A DNA stretch of 64,000 nt from Clostridiales bacterium (lineage in GTDB: Bacteria; Bacillota; Clostridia; Lachnospirales; Lachnospiraceae), in NCBI GenBank assembly GCA_021199255.1, contig JAJQIK010000018.1:88691-152690 (forward strand), written 5' to 3'. This document shows positions 51,632-60,365 of this stretch, piece by piece (within the stretch, counting starts at the first letter, position 1; every line of letters starts with the position of its first letter). The position numbers and the translations under genes are program-made. The notes under the pieces were generated by a model, which saw only the letters and a program-made list of their open reading frames with translations, did not search any database and was not told the origin of the DNA.

Positions 51632-53863
51632 TCACTCCTCCGCTTCCCGATTCAGATACTCTTCCGGAATATATTCCATCAAAAGCCGCTCTAACGCGGT
51701 TCCGTCTATGGGCTTGGAAATATACGCGTCAAAGCCCTGCTCCAGATACATTTCCTTCATGCCTGCCATGGCGTTGGCTGTCAGCACAATCACCGCCGCC
51801 TCCCGGCTCTTATTATCCGGCATTTCTTTCAGCCTCTGCAACGTTTCGGCTCCGTCCATCTCCGGCATCATATAATCCAGCAGAATAATATGATATTCCT
51901 CCTGACGGACGGCCTCCAGACATTCCTTCCCGCTCAGGACACAGGTAATCTGCATTCGGGTTTTGCGCAGAAGCCCCTTGACCACTGTCAGATTCACCTT
52001 ATTATCGTCCACTACCAGCACCTTCATCCGGGGCGCTATGAACTGGGGCGCATACCGCTTCCTTCCGCCCTGCTCCTTCCTTTCCTCATGCAGTGAACCG
52101 ATGGGCTGATCTTCTATGATCTGCTGGGTCAGGGAAACGGTAAAGGTAGAGCCCTCGCCAAAGGTACTCTCCACCTTAACCGTACCGTGCATCAGCTTCA
52201 ATAACCGGTCTACAATGCTCAGTCCCAGGCCGGAGCCTTCAATGGCATGTATCTGCTCCTCATTGACCCGGTCAAACTTATCAAACAGCCGGCCTATATT
52301 TTCCTCCTTGATGCCGATACCGGTATCCGTCACCGCAAAGGTAAGCTGTAACTGCCTGTTCTCTTTTCTTTCATAGGACACGGTCAGCGTCACGCTGCCC
52401 TTAATCGTATATTTAATGGCATTGGTCAGGATATTCAGCAGAACCTGCCTTACCCTTACCTCGTCCCCCAGCAGCACATTCGGAGTGTCCGCCGGGACGA
52501 TAAACCGCAGCGCAAGCCCCTTGGCTTCCGCCCGCATACTGCATTCCTTCTCCAGCGCCTTCAGCATCGCCCTCAAAGAATAAGCCTCTTCCACGACTTC
52601 CATCATGCCGGACTCTATTTTGGAGAAATCCAGAATATCATTAATCAGCGCAAGCAGCGTCTTGCTGGCGTCCCGTATATTCTGGGCGTATTCCAGAATC
52701 GTATCCTCCTCACATTCACGGATAATCATCTCATTCATACCCATCACGGCATTGATAGGCGTCCTGATCTCATGGGACATATTGGCAAGAAACACTCCCT
52801 TGGCCTCGTTTGCCTTATCGGCGCGCTTCCGCTCCTGTTCCAGCCTCTCCGTCATATGTACCCGTTCCGTTATATCATGCACGATTACGATATACCCGAT
52901 CACATCATGATAATCATCATAGATCTTATCGATGCTCACACTACAGATATTATGGTTCTGGATACAACGCGCCTCCACCCTATTCTTACTGCCCTGGAAG
53001 CGGAAAGGATCCCTGCTCAGCTCGAAGATCTGCTGCAACGACAGCCTGCAGCATTCCTCCGCGTCCATTTCCAGAAATACCGTGGCGCCATTATTGACAA
53101 TACAAAGCTTCTCTGTCTCATCAAACAAGAACACCGGCTCGTCCACGGAGTAATAGACAAACTGGGACATATTTTCCAAATTCATCTGGGATCTCTTATA
53201 GAAAAGATAGGTCTGATAAAGAGCCATCACGGCAATAAACTGTCCGATGGTACTGCCCGGGAAAGCGGCCAACCCCACCAAAGGCATGACCGTGTCCAGA
53301 ATACTTCCCAGCCCTACGATCACCAGGCACGCCAGCAGGTTGTAGGCCATCACCTTTTCTCTCCTGCGGGTACTTTTACGGCGCATATAAAGCACAAGCA
53401 TCAGCAAATTAAGCGCTATAACCACGTCATAAAAAGCATATGCCAGACTCCAGATACCGCTGTTCATCTGATAGGACATCCCATAGGACGTCATCTCAAA
53501 GGCAATGTGGCTCTTCTGCACCGTAAGCGGATACAAGGGGATGCCCAGCCATGCAAAGCCTATGACAAAACGGCGCGTTTTGCCCTGAACGCCGGACCAA
53601 TACGCCATCATATAGGTAATGCAGATAATCAGCGCAAACACGCCGATCATCCCTAAGGAACGCAGCAGCGCAGCCGTCTTTTCCTCTGTCTGTACCAGCA
53701 CCAGCCCGAAAAACAGGCTCCACCAGCCGCTGCAAAGCGCCATCACAAAGCAGAGACGGTCGATTAAATTCTTCCGGTTCCCTTTCTGCCATACAATGAA
53801 TCCGATGCAAAAAGTAATCACAGCGCAACTATAAATACTCAAAAATAATAATTCAACTACCAT
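51632..53863 (-). CDS. Hybrid sensor histidine kinase/response regulator
   Basis: A 743-residue sensor. Seven predicted membrane helices in residues 1-225 resemble the histidine-kinase 7TM input domain. A PAS domain follows (about 235-345), then the kinase: HisKA with the phospho-accepting His in NMSHEIRTPINAV, HATPase with LFDKFDRV and GSGLGLSIV, and a C-terminal receiver (LVVDDNKVNL, LLDYMMPEMDG, KPI). The start ATG at 53861-53863 overlaps the SseB-like gene stop as TGATG, so translation should be coupled. The signal and the final partner are unknown. Confidence 0.88.
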   Translation of the reverse strand: MVVELLFLSIYSCAVITFCIGFIVWQKGNRKNLIDRLCFVMALCSGWWSLFFGLVLVQTEEKTAALLRSLGMIGVFALIICITYMMAYWSGVQGKTRRFVIGFAWLGIPLYPLTVQKSHIAFEMTSYGMSYQMNSGIWSLAYAFYDVVIALNLLMLVLYMRRKSTRRREKVMAYNLLACLVIVGLGSILDTVMPLVGLAAFPGSTIGQFIAVMALYQTYLFYKRSQMNLENMSQFVYYSVDEPVFLFDETEKLCIVNNGATVFLEMDAEECCRLSLQQIFELSRDPFRFQGSKNRVEARCIQNHNICSVSIDKIYDDYHDVIGYIVIVHDITERVHMTERLEQERKRADKANEAKGVFLANMSHEIRTPINAVMGMNEMIIRECEEDTILEYAQNIRDASKTLLALINDILDFSKIESGMMEVVEEAYSLRAMLKALEKECSMRAEAKGLALRFIVPADTPNVLLGDEVRVRQVLLNILTNAIKYTIKGSVTLTVSYERKENRQLQLTFAVTDTGIGIKEENIGRLFDKFDRVNEEQIHAIEGSGLGLSIVDRLLKLMHGTVKVESTFGEGSTFTVSLTQQIIEDQPIGSLHEERKEQGGRKRYAPQFIAPRMKVLVVDDNKVNLTVVKGLLRKTRMQITCVLSGKECLEAVRQEEYHIILLDYMMPEMDGAETLQRLKEMPDNKSREAAVIVLTANAMAGMKEMYLEQGFDAYISKPIDGTALERLLMEYIPEEYLNREAEE

Positions 53864-54831
53864 CAAGAATTCCCACTTTCCTGGTCTGAAGCAACCAGAC
53901 GCATCACCGCTTCGATCTCCGCCCCGTTATCCGGCGCCGGTTCCACCTGCTCATGTCTGCCGTCCGCCCATATCCTGCCGATATAATTTCCCTGTTCGGT
54001 CTTTTCCAACGTGTAATAAGAGAGCGCTTCCTTCTCTCTTTCCCAGGCTGCATAAGCGCGGTAGCACATTCCCTTTTTCACCGCCTCGTCCGGCATATCC
54101 ACCCGTGTCAGTTGAATGGTATCCGTAATATTTAACGTCATCACGGAGAAATCGTCCTCTGTAAAAACCGGCTTCATGCCTTCCGGATATACCTCGCCAT
54201 AGAAAGGAAGCAGAAACGCTCCCTCTTCCCGCTGAAGCCTTGCCAATCCCTCCTCCTTATGATCGAACAGATATTTCGGCAGCAGATACATGACTACCCG
54301 GTTATGCGCCAGATCCCGGAACTGCTTCTCGGTCACCTTGATGGTCTTTGTCTGGGGATTGCCCATGGCGTCTTTACGCTTTCTTGCCACCTCCAGGACA
54401 GCCTTCGTCAATACCATGCTATGCGTAAACGGATTCACAATCACCGCTTCGATTTTATCCTGATTCGCCGTTACCATACCCAACATTCCGAAGAAGGGCA
54501 TCGCCAGCACCGCCGGACTCTTCTTATCCTGCGGAATCTGAGCGGCGGAGGAAAAGACCGGCAACGCCATCTCTCCTGTCTCCTTGCGAAGCAGACAGGG
54601 CAGAATCTCCGCTTCCTTCGGCAGCTTTACGGGCTTGCCCTCCTTCATGAGCCTCTGCGTCTCCTCATCAAGATTCCGGGGCGGCATGGTGGGTACCAGC
54701 ACCACAGACTTTTCCAAAATCTCCATGACGCGGGCGTAATTCTCCTTCCGCCTGTCCTTGGAAAATTCCTCTAAAGCCTCTTCCAGCCTGCCGTTATCCG
54801 GTTTTTGGTTCCCTGTTTGATTCTCTTCCAT
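53863..54831 (-). CDS. SseB-family protein
   Basis: A 322-residue cytoplasmic protein. Its central part (LPVFSSAAQIPQ..., DKIEAVIVNPFTHSMVL) fits the SseB N-terminal domain family, named for enhanced serine sensitivity in E. coli but with unclear function. The ATG at 54829-54831 with AAAGGAG is preferred to the open frame 36 codons earlier. It is directly upstream of the hybrid kinase and overlaps its start, which suggests that the two products act in one pathway. Confidence 0.72.
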   Translation of the reverse strand: MEENQTGNQKPDNGRLEEALEEFSKDRRKENYARVMEILEKSVVLVPTMPPRNLDEETQRLMKEGKPVKLPKEAEILPCLLRKETGEMALPVFSSAAQIPQDKKSPAVLAMPFFGMLGMVTANQDKIEAVIVNPFTHSMVLTKAVLEVARKRKDAMGNPQTKTIKVTEKQFRDLAHNRVVMYLLPKYLFDHKEEGLARLQREEGAFLLPFYGEVYPEGMKPVFTEDDFSVMTLNITDTIQLTRVDMPDEAVKKGMCYRAYAAWEREKEALSYYTLEKTEQGNYIGRIWADGRHEQVEPAPDNGAEIEAVMRLVASDQESGNS

Positions 54832-54904
54832 ATTCGACTCCTTTATTCTTTTCTGCTCTATGCAGTACATCAAAATTCTCTTTCCTGCCAGCGCTCCGGT
54901 ATGG

Positions 54905-55147
54905 CTAGGAAGGGAAGGCCATATTCTTAATCTGCTCAATCATTTCCATATCATCCGCATTGATTTTCAGATTAGAGTCGAAATTTTCTCCCTCGGCGGT
55001 AGTAATTTTGATTTCGATAATACTGCCCTCTCTGATTCCATTCTGCATCGCAGCTTTCAGGAACTTCGGAAACTTAGGGTGATTTTGTTGAAAGCGGCTC
55101 CACAGATTCATCATCTGTAAAAGAGCCGCCGGATTCTGCAGATTCAT
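54905..55147 (-). CDS. Small conserved-looking cytoplasmic protein
   Basis: An 80-residue protein with an N-terminal helix rich in Phe and Trp (LLQMMNLWSRFQQNHPKF) and a beta-like second half (IIEIKITTAEGENF). Its start overlaps the aspS stop as TGATG, which argues for a coupled, real gene. I do not recognise a named family. Confidence 0.65.
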   Translation of the reverse strand: MNLQNPAALLQMMNLWSRFQQNHPKFPKFLKAAMQNGIREGSIIEIKITTAEGENFDSNLKINADDMEMIEQIKNMAFPS

Positions 55148-56949
55148 CAGGCTTCCTCCCCTTCCTTCTCCGGCACAACGGCAATCCGCAGCTCCTCAAG
55201 CTGCTTTGCGTCCACTGACCCCGGCGCCTCCGTCATCAGGCAGGACGCATCCTTTACCTTCGGGAAAGCGATTACCTCCCGAATACTGTCCGCATGCACC
55301 AGAAGCATCACAAAACGATCCAAGCCGTAAGCCAGGCCCGCATGAGGCGGTACGCCGTACTGGAAAGCGCTTAACAGGAAGCCAAACTGTTCCCATGCTT
55401 TTTCCCTGGTAAAGCCCAGCACCTCAAACATTTTTTCCTGAATATCATTCTGATGGATTCTGACGGAACCGCCGCCAAGCTCTACGCCGTTTAAGACGAT
55501 ATCGTACGCCTTGGCGCGGACGCGTCCCGGATCCGAGTCTATATACTGCCAGTCCTCTTCCATAGGCATGGTAAAAGGATGGTGCATCGCCATAAAACGA
55601 TTCTCCTCCTCGCTCCACTCAAGCAGCGGGAACTCTACAACCCACAGGAAATTAAATTTAGATTCGTCGATCAGCCCCAGCTGCCTGCCCAGCTCCACGC
55701 GCAGCGCTCCCAGCACGCTGTACACAATATTCGTCCTGTCGGCGGCAAAGAGAAGCAGATCGCCCTTTTCGCCGTCCATGGCTCTGACCAGACGTTCCAG
55801 TTCTTCCTCCGTCATAAATTTCGCAAAAGAGGATTTATATGTGCCGTCCTCCTGAATACTTAAATAGGCCAGCCCTTTCGCTCCGTAGCCCTTGGCGAAA
55901 TCAACCAGGGCGTCGATTTTTTTACGGGGCATGGCCGCCTGTCCCTTCACATTCAGGCCGCGGACAGAGCCCTGATTCTCCAGCACTGAGGTAAACACGC
56001 CGAAACCGCAGCCTGCCACCGCTTCAGACACATTCACCAGTTCCATACCGAAACGGGTATCCGGCTTATCGGAGCCGTAGCGATCCATAGCCTCCTGCCA
56101 GGTCATACGGGGCAGCGGCAGTTGTACCGTAAGCCCGATCGCTTCCTTACACACATGCTGAATCAGCCGCTCGTTCACTTCAATAACATCGTCCACATCT
56201 ACAAAGGATAATTCCATATCCGCCTGAGTAAATTCCGGCTGTCTGTCGGCGCGCAGATCCTCGTCCCTAAAGCAGCGCGCTATCTGGAAATATCTGTCAT
56301 AGCCGGAGCACATCAATAGCTGCTTATACAACTGCGGAGACTGGGGAAGGGCATAAAAGCTGCCCGGATGGACACGGCTGGGCACCAGATAGTCCCTGGC
56401 TCCTTCCGGCGTGGACTTACACAGGATCGGCGTCTCGATCTCAAGGAATCCTTCTTTCGCCATAAAAGCGCGCATTTCTGACGCAATCTTACTGCGCAGA
56501 ATCATTTTCTCCTGCAAATCCGGTCTTCTCAAATCCAGATACCGGTATTTTAAACGAATCTCTTCCTTCGTCCTGGAATCCGCCTCAATCGGAAACGGCG
56601 GCGTCTCGGATTCGGACAGGATACGCACCTGTCTGGCGCGAATCTCGATTTCGCCGGTTGCCAGATTTTCATTGACCGCGCCGGAACGCCTCTCTACCCC
56701 GCCGGCCACGGCAATGACAAACTCGCTCCTCATCTTTTCCGCCTTGGCAAAGGCTTCTAAGCCGCAGTCATTCTCCTCAAATATAATCTGCAGGATGCCG
56801 GAGCGGTCTCTCAAATCTACGAATATGATACCGCCTTTATTCCGCTGTTTCTGCACCCAGCCCATAACAATGACCTCTTCGCCGACGTTTTGTACTGACA
56901 GCTCCGCGCATCGATGGGTTCTCTTCCAGCCCTTCATAGACTCTGCCAT
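55147..56949 (-). CDS. aspS: Aspartate--tRNA ligase
   Basis: A 600-residue bacterial-type class II synthetase: N-terminal OB domain for the anticodon (VIVMGWVQKQRNKGGI), motif 1 region, motif 2 (YFQIARCFRDEDLRADRQPEF), a GAD insertion domain typical of the bacterial enzyme (about 290-410), and motif 3 (GLAYGLDRFVMLL). The ATG at 56947-56949 with GAGG gives MAESMKGWKRTHRC; the frame extends 21 codons upstream without a ribosome site. It follows hisS by 13 bases in one operon, the common Firmicutes order. Confidence 0.95.
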   Translation of the reverse strand: MAESMKGWKRTHRCAELSVQNVGEEVIVMGWVQKQRNKGGIIFVDLRDRSGILQIIFEENDCGLEAFAKAEKMRSEFVIAVAGGVERRSGAVNENLATGEIEIRARQVRILSESETPPFPIEADSRTKEEIRLKYRYLDLRRPDLQEKMILRSKIASEMRAFMAKEGFLEIETPILCKSTPEGARDYLVPSRVHPGSFYALPQSPQLYKQLLMCSGYDRYFQIARCFRDEDLRADRQPEFTQADMELSFVDVDDVIEVNERLIQHVCKEAIGLTVQLPLPRMTWQEAMDRYGSDKPDTRFGMELVNVSEAVAGCGFGVFTSVLENQGSVRGLNVKGQAAMPRKKIDALVDFAKGYGAKGLAYLSIQEDGTYKSSFAKFMTEEELERLVRAMDGEKGDLLLFAADRTNIVYSVLGALRVELGRQLGLIDESKFNFLWVVEFPLLEWSEEENRFMAMHHPFTMPMEEDWQYIDSDPGRVRAKAYDIVLNGVELGGGSVRIHQNDIQEKMFEVLGFTREKAWEQFGFLLSAFQYGVPPHAGLAYGLDRFVMLLVHADSIREVIAFPKVKDASCLMTEAPGSVDAKQLEELRIAVVPEKEGEEA

Positions 56950-56962
56950 TTTATTTTCCTCC

Positions 56963-58231
56963 TCATTTCTCAAGTTTAAGCTGCTCGCGATAGAACTCTT
57001 TAAATTCTTCATAGCCCTGCGCGGTAAGCTGTTCCTTCTGGAACTTTTTATTCTTATTCATACGCGTCACCAGAATCTGATTACCTCCGGCGCGTTCTTC
57101 CTGTGCCTCCTTCATCACGGCGCACAGCTTCTCAGAGGGAAGCCCCTTTTCCAGCAGATAGGCGACCTTCCTGCCCTTTCCGGGCACCTGGAAGCCGTTC
57201 TCCAGCAGAAGCAGGATGATACGCTCAAAGCCGATGGAAAAACCGCAGGCCGGCACGTCGTTGCCGGTAAATTTACCGACCATCTTGTCATATCTGCCGC
57301 CGCCCCCACAGCTTCCGCCAAATTCCGGCATGGCGATTTCAAAAATCGTCCCGGTATAGTAAGACATTCCCCGTACCAGCGTGGGATCAAACACCAGCTC
57401 AAAGAAATCGCCCTTCGTAGCCTCCACGCTCTGAATAATCTCCTGAAAGCTTTCCTGCACCCCCGCCGGAAGCACATCCGCAAGCTTCTCCATCAGAAAA
57501 TCAATGGCGTTGTCCGCCGTCTCCATTTCCCGAAACAGCCCCATATACTTCGACACGCAATCTTTCGGGTATCCGGCTTCCAGAAGCTCCGCTTCCACGC
57601 CCTCCACGCCGATTTTATCCATTTTATCCAACAGGATAAAAACCTGATCATAATCCTCCTGGGCGAAACCGCTGTACGCCGCCATTGCTTTCAGAATCTG
57701 CCTGTCGTTAATCCGTATCTGAAAATTCCTGAAGCCCAGCCTGCCAAGGGTAGTAGTGGTGGCAAGAATCAGTTCGATCTCCGCGAGATTGCTTGCCTCT
57801 CCCAGAATATCAATATCACACTGCATGAACTGACGGTAACGCCCCCTCTGGGGTCTGTCCGCTCTCCATACATTCCCCATCTGCAATGCCTTAAAGGGCG
57901 TCGGAAGTTCATTGGCATGATTAGAATAATAGCGAACCAGCGGGACGGTCAGATCATACCGCAGGCCGCCGTCTACCAAATCCTCTTCCCCTTTCGCCTC
58001 CTCCAAGCGAAGCTTCTCCCCTCTCTTTAAAATTTTAAAAATCAGCTTCTCATTCTCACCGCCTGCCTTGCAATTTAAATTTGCAATATTCTCGACGCAG
58101 GGCGTCTCGATGGAGGTAAATCCAAAATTGCCATAGGTTTCCTTAATCACCCCGATGACATAATCGCGGATTTCCATTTCCTCCGGCAGAATATCTTTCA
58201 TACCGGTAACCGGTTTCTTACTAAGCGTCAT
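56963..58231 (-). CDS. hisS: Histidine--tRNA ligase
   Basis: A 422-residue class II synthetase with motif 1 (FGFTSIETPCVE), motif 2 (MGNVWRADRPQRGRYRQF), histidine-specific motif ALYAG-like region (GMSYYTGTIFE), motif 3 (CGFSIGFERI) and a C-terminal anticodon-binding domain. Two small hairpins fill the 100-base leader, but no T-box (no AGGGTGG-type antiterminator) is present. Confidence 0.95.
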   Translation of the reverse strand: MTLSKKPVTGMKDILPEEMEIRDYVIGVIKETYGNFGFTSIETPCVENIANLNCKAGGENEKLIFKILKRGEKLRLEEAKGEEDLVDGGLRYDLTVPLVRYYSNHANELPTPFKALQMGNVWRADRPQRGRYRQFMQCDIDILGEASNLAEIELILATTTTLGRLGFRNFQIRINDRQILKAMAAYSGFAQEDYDQVFILLDKMDKIGVEGVEAELLEAGYPKDCVSKYMGLFREMETADNAIDFLMEKLADVLPAGVQESFQEIIQSVEATKGDFFELVFDPTLVRGMSYYTGTIFEIAMPEFGGSCGGGGRYDKMVGKFTGNDVPACGFSIGFERIILLLLENGFQVPGKGRKVAYLLEKGLPSEKLCAVMKEAQEERAGGNQILVTRMNKNKKFQKEQLTAQGYEEFKEFYREQLKLEK

Positions 58232-58285
58232 ATCACAACCATGCCTTCCCCTCGCCCGTATGCCGACAGCCGCGGGCTCGAATTT

Positions 58286-58311
58286 CTTCCAGAAAGGAGT
58301 CTCCTCTGAAG
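58286..58311 (-). other. Hairpin in the hisS leader
   Basis: CTTCCAGA (58286-58293) and TCTGAAG (58305-58311) pair with one bulged base, extended by AGG/CCT near the loop. It sits between the promoter and the hisS start. It lacks a uracil run and does not look like a T-box. Confidence 0.4.
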
Positions 58312-58336
58312 CTTCGACAACTTCCCAGCTTGTTAA

Positions 58337-58365
58337 ATTCTACACTGTTTTTCGGCGTTTTTCAA
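58337..58365 (-). promoter_or_regulatory. Promoter of hisS-aspS
   Basis: Minus-strand -35 TTGAAA (58360-58365) and -10 TAGAAT (58337-58342), five of six matches each, spacer 17 bases. It gives a leader of about 100 bases. Confidence 0.75.
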
Positions 58366-58385
58366 GACTAACGATGGTTGGACGC

Positions 58386-58421
58386 AAAAAAAGCCAATAG
58401 TCTTATCCTTCCTATCAGCTT
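58386..58421 (-). terminator. Intrinsic terminator after degV
   Basis: Arms 58391-58400 (AAGCCAATAG) and 58412-58421 (CTATCAGCTT) pair with G-U contacts in the middle and are followed on the minus strand by a run of seven uracils. It ends the gpx-ohrR-degV transcript. Confidence 0.8.
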
Positions 58422-58440
58422 CTTTCTTTTATACCGGTAT

Positions 58441-59331
58441 TTAATTGGTTCTTACGTCGCCCCAGAAAAATAAGGCTACTGTTCCAGGACCCGTGTGGGA
58501 ACCAATCGTAGTCCCTATGTTATTGATCTGCACTCTTCCCGACATCTGCGGAAACTTCTGTTCTACCAGATCAGCCACCGCCCTCGCGTCTTCCATACAG
58601 GCGGACTGCGATATAAATACCTTCCCCGCATATCCGCTCCTGTCTTCCGCCTGTTCTTCCATTCTCCTCACAATTTCCCGAATCACCCTGCTCTTTGTCC
58701 GAATCTTAAATCTCGGTATCAGCCTGCCCTCGTAATCCACATCCAATAACGGACAAATATTCAGGACGGTTCCGACAAACCCTGATGCCTTGGAGATTCT
58801 GCCGCCCTTTATATAAAATGTCAGGTCAGAAGAAAAAAACCAGTGCCTTACCCTTTTCTTATTCTTTTGCGCCCATTCATACAATTCATCGATTCCCATG
58901 CCGGAGGCTCTGAGTTCTGAGAGCTTATCCATCAGAAGCCCGTAGCCCGAAGATGCGGCCAGCGAATCCACAATATAAAGCTTCCGCCCCGGAAACTCCT
59001 CTGACAATTCTTCCGCCGCGATCTTTGCCGCATTGTATACGCCGGATATTCCAGAAGAAAGCGTCATATGTAAAATATCTTTCCCAGCCTCCAGGAAGCC
59101 CCTGAAATACTGCTTAAATTCCTCCGGGTTAATCTGGGAAGTCCTGGTTTGCGCGCCCTCCGACATAGCCCGATAGAACTCGTCTGCGTTCATGCTTTTG
59201 CCAAGGTCATCCAGATACGGCTTTCCATTCAGTTCATAATGAAAACAGATATATTCTACATCTATTGCCTTAAATTGTTCCTCTGTTAAATCTGCTGTGG
59301 AACAACAGCTTAAAATATACTTTTCATTCAT
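58441..59331 (-). CDS. DegV-family fatty-acid-binding protein
   Basis: A 296-residue cytoplasmic protein of the EDD-fold DegV family, which binds fatty acyl chains and can hand them to fatty-acid kinase. Seen: STADLTEEQ at the N-terminus, TSQINPEEF, HMTLSSGISGVYNAA, VDSLAASSGYGLL and the C-terminal GTTIGSHTGPGTVALFFWG. It is the third gene of the peroxide-responsive operon after gpx and ohrR, with a 44-base gap. Why a DegV protein is co-expressed with lipid-peroxide defence is not known; both act on lipids. Confidence 0.9.
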   Translation of the reverse strand: MNEKYILSCCSTADLTEEQFKAIDVEYICFHYELNGKPYLDDLGKSMNADEFYRAMSEGAQTRTSQINPEEFKQYFRGFLEAGKDILHMTLSSGISGVYNAAKIAAEELSEEFPGRKLYIVDSLAASSGYGLLMDKLSELRASGMGIDELYEWAQKNKKRVRHWFFSSDLTFYIKGGRISKASGFVGTVLNICPLLDVDYEGRLIPRFKIRTKSRVIREIVRRMEEQAEDRSGYAGKVFISQSACMEDARAVADLVEQKFPQMSGRVQINNIGTTIGSHTGPGTVALFFWGDVRTN

Positions 59332-59375
59332 AATAAACCCCCTTCTGATTGTGGCCGATAACGCGCCCGGATATT

Positions 59376-59810
59376 TCAGCTTTCCTTTTCTAATATTTTA
59401 TACAATAAATGATACAACGTAAAGACCTCATCTTCTGTCAGAGGAATACATTTTCTCATCGCCGTCGGTATCCCGCAGGCTTTCTCCCGCATCTGCATAC
59501 CCTGCTCTGTAATGGAGACAATCAGATTTCGTTCATCTTCCTCCGAGCGTTTTCGGGAAACCAAGCCCTTTTTTTCAAGCTTTTTCAGCAAAGGAGTCAG
59601 GGTTCCCGAATCGAGATAGATTCTCCCGCCCAGTTCTTTGACATTCATTTCCTTATATTCCCACAGAACCATCATGGTAATGTACTGTGTATAAGTCAAA
59701 TCGACCTGTTCCAGATAGGGTCTGTACTTTTTAACCACCTCTTTCGCACATGCATATAAAGGAAAACAGAGCTGGTTTTCAATTTTTAGCGCCTCGTATT
59801 TTTTAGCCAT
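59376..59810 (-). CDS. ohrR: Organic-hydroperoxide repressor OhrR (MarR family)
   Basis: A 144-residue winged helix-turn-helix repressor. The redox-active Cys15 in ENQLCFPLY is at the position of Bacillus OhrR Cys15, and the DNA-binding segment (LGGRIYLDSGTLTPLLKKLEKKG) is intact. Oxidation of this cysteine by organic peroxides releases DNA. It lies 17 bases after a glutathione peroxidase gene, and a long palindromic operator precedes that gene, so the operon is probably autoregulated. Confidence 0.9.
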   Translation of the reverse strand: MAKKYEALKIENQLCFPLYACAKEVVKKYRPYLEQVDLTYTQYITMMVLWEYKEMNVKELGGRIYLDSGTLTPLLKKLEKKGLVSRKRSEEDERNLIVSITEQGMQMREKACGIPTAMRKCIPLTEDEVFTLYHLLYKILEKES

Positions 59811-59827
59811 GGTATTTTATTCCTTCT

Positions 59828-60301
59828 CTATAATAGCTTCTGAATTTCCTTTTCGATTGCCGCCGGTGTTTTCATCGGCGCGAAGCGGGCCGTTACTTTT
59901 CCTTCTCTGTCTACAAGGAATTTTGTAAAATTCCACTTGATTGCGCTGCCTGCGATCCCGCCGCACTCCGCTTTCAAATAATGGTAAAGAGGTTCTTCCT
60001 TCGCGCCGTTTACTTCAATTTTATGGAACTGGGGAAAGGTAATCCCATATCTGCCGGTGCAAAAGCTTGCGATTTCCTCATCGCTCCCCGGCGCTTGTCC
60101 CGCAAACTGATTACAGGGAAAATCAAGAATCTCAAATCCCTGAGCCGCATACTTTTCATAGAGTTCCTGCAAGCCCTCATACTGGGGCGTAAAACCGCAG
60201 CCGGTAGCCGTATTGACAATTAATAGCACTTTGCCCTTATAATCCGATAATGCTACCTCTTTTCCACTACCGTCTTTTACCTTATAATCATAAATTCCCA
60301 T
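59828..60301 (-). CDS. Glutathione peroxidase-family thiol peroxidase
   Basis: A 157-residue peroxidase. The catalytic tetrad is present as Cys35 ([12 protein letters not shown]), Gln69, Trp123 and Asn124 (KWNFTKF). Cysteine replaces selenocysteine, as in most bacterial members, which usually depend on thioredoxin and not glutathione. FPCNQFAG is the second signature. The gene begins an operon with ohrR, whose product should repress it until lipid or organic peroxides appear. Confidence 0.93.
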   Translation of the reverse strand: MGIYDYKVKDGSGKEVALSDYKGKVLLIVNTATGCGFTPQYEGLQELYEKYAAQGFEILDFPCNQFAGQAPGSDEEIASFCTGRYGITFPQFHKIEVNGAKEEPLYHYLKAECGGIAGSAIKWNFTKFLVDREGKVTARFAPMKTPAAIEKEIQKLL

Positions 60302-60317
60302 TGCAAATCCTCCTTAT

Positions 60318-60354
60318 ATTTAATTGTGATAAATTTAATTTAGCACAATTAAAT
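60318..60354. promoter_or_regulatory. Palindromic OhrR-type operator before gpx
   Basis: ATTTAATTGTG (60318-60328) and CACAATTAAAT (60344-60354) are perfect 11-base inverted repeats around a 15-base AT-rich centre. Half sites of the type ACAATTAAA match those known for OhrR. The palindrome spans the -10 of the gpx promoter and part of its spacer. Confidence 0.72.
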
Positions 60355-60365
60355 TTGGGTGTCAA
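60337..60365 (-). promoter_or_regulatory. Promoter of gpx-ohrR-degV
   Basis: Minus-strand -35 TTGACA (60360-60365, perfect) and -10 TAAATT (60337-60342), spacer 17 bases, overlapping the palindrome and the stop codon of the upstream hypothetical gene. Confidence 0.7.

Noticed and set aside
56411-58030. A 539-codon open frame on the plus strand opposite aspS and hisS
   Set aside because: Both minus-strand genes are complete synthetases with all motifs. The antisense frame is rich in His, Arg, Ser and Phe with no recognisable domain, as expected of a shadow.
58232-58336. T-box riboswitch before hisS
   Set aside because: The leader is too short and lacks the conserved antiterminator sequence.
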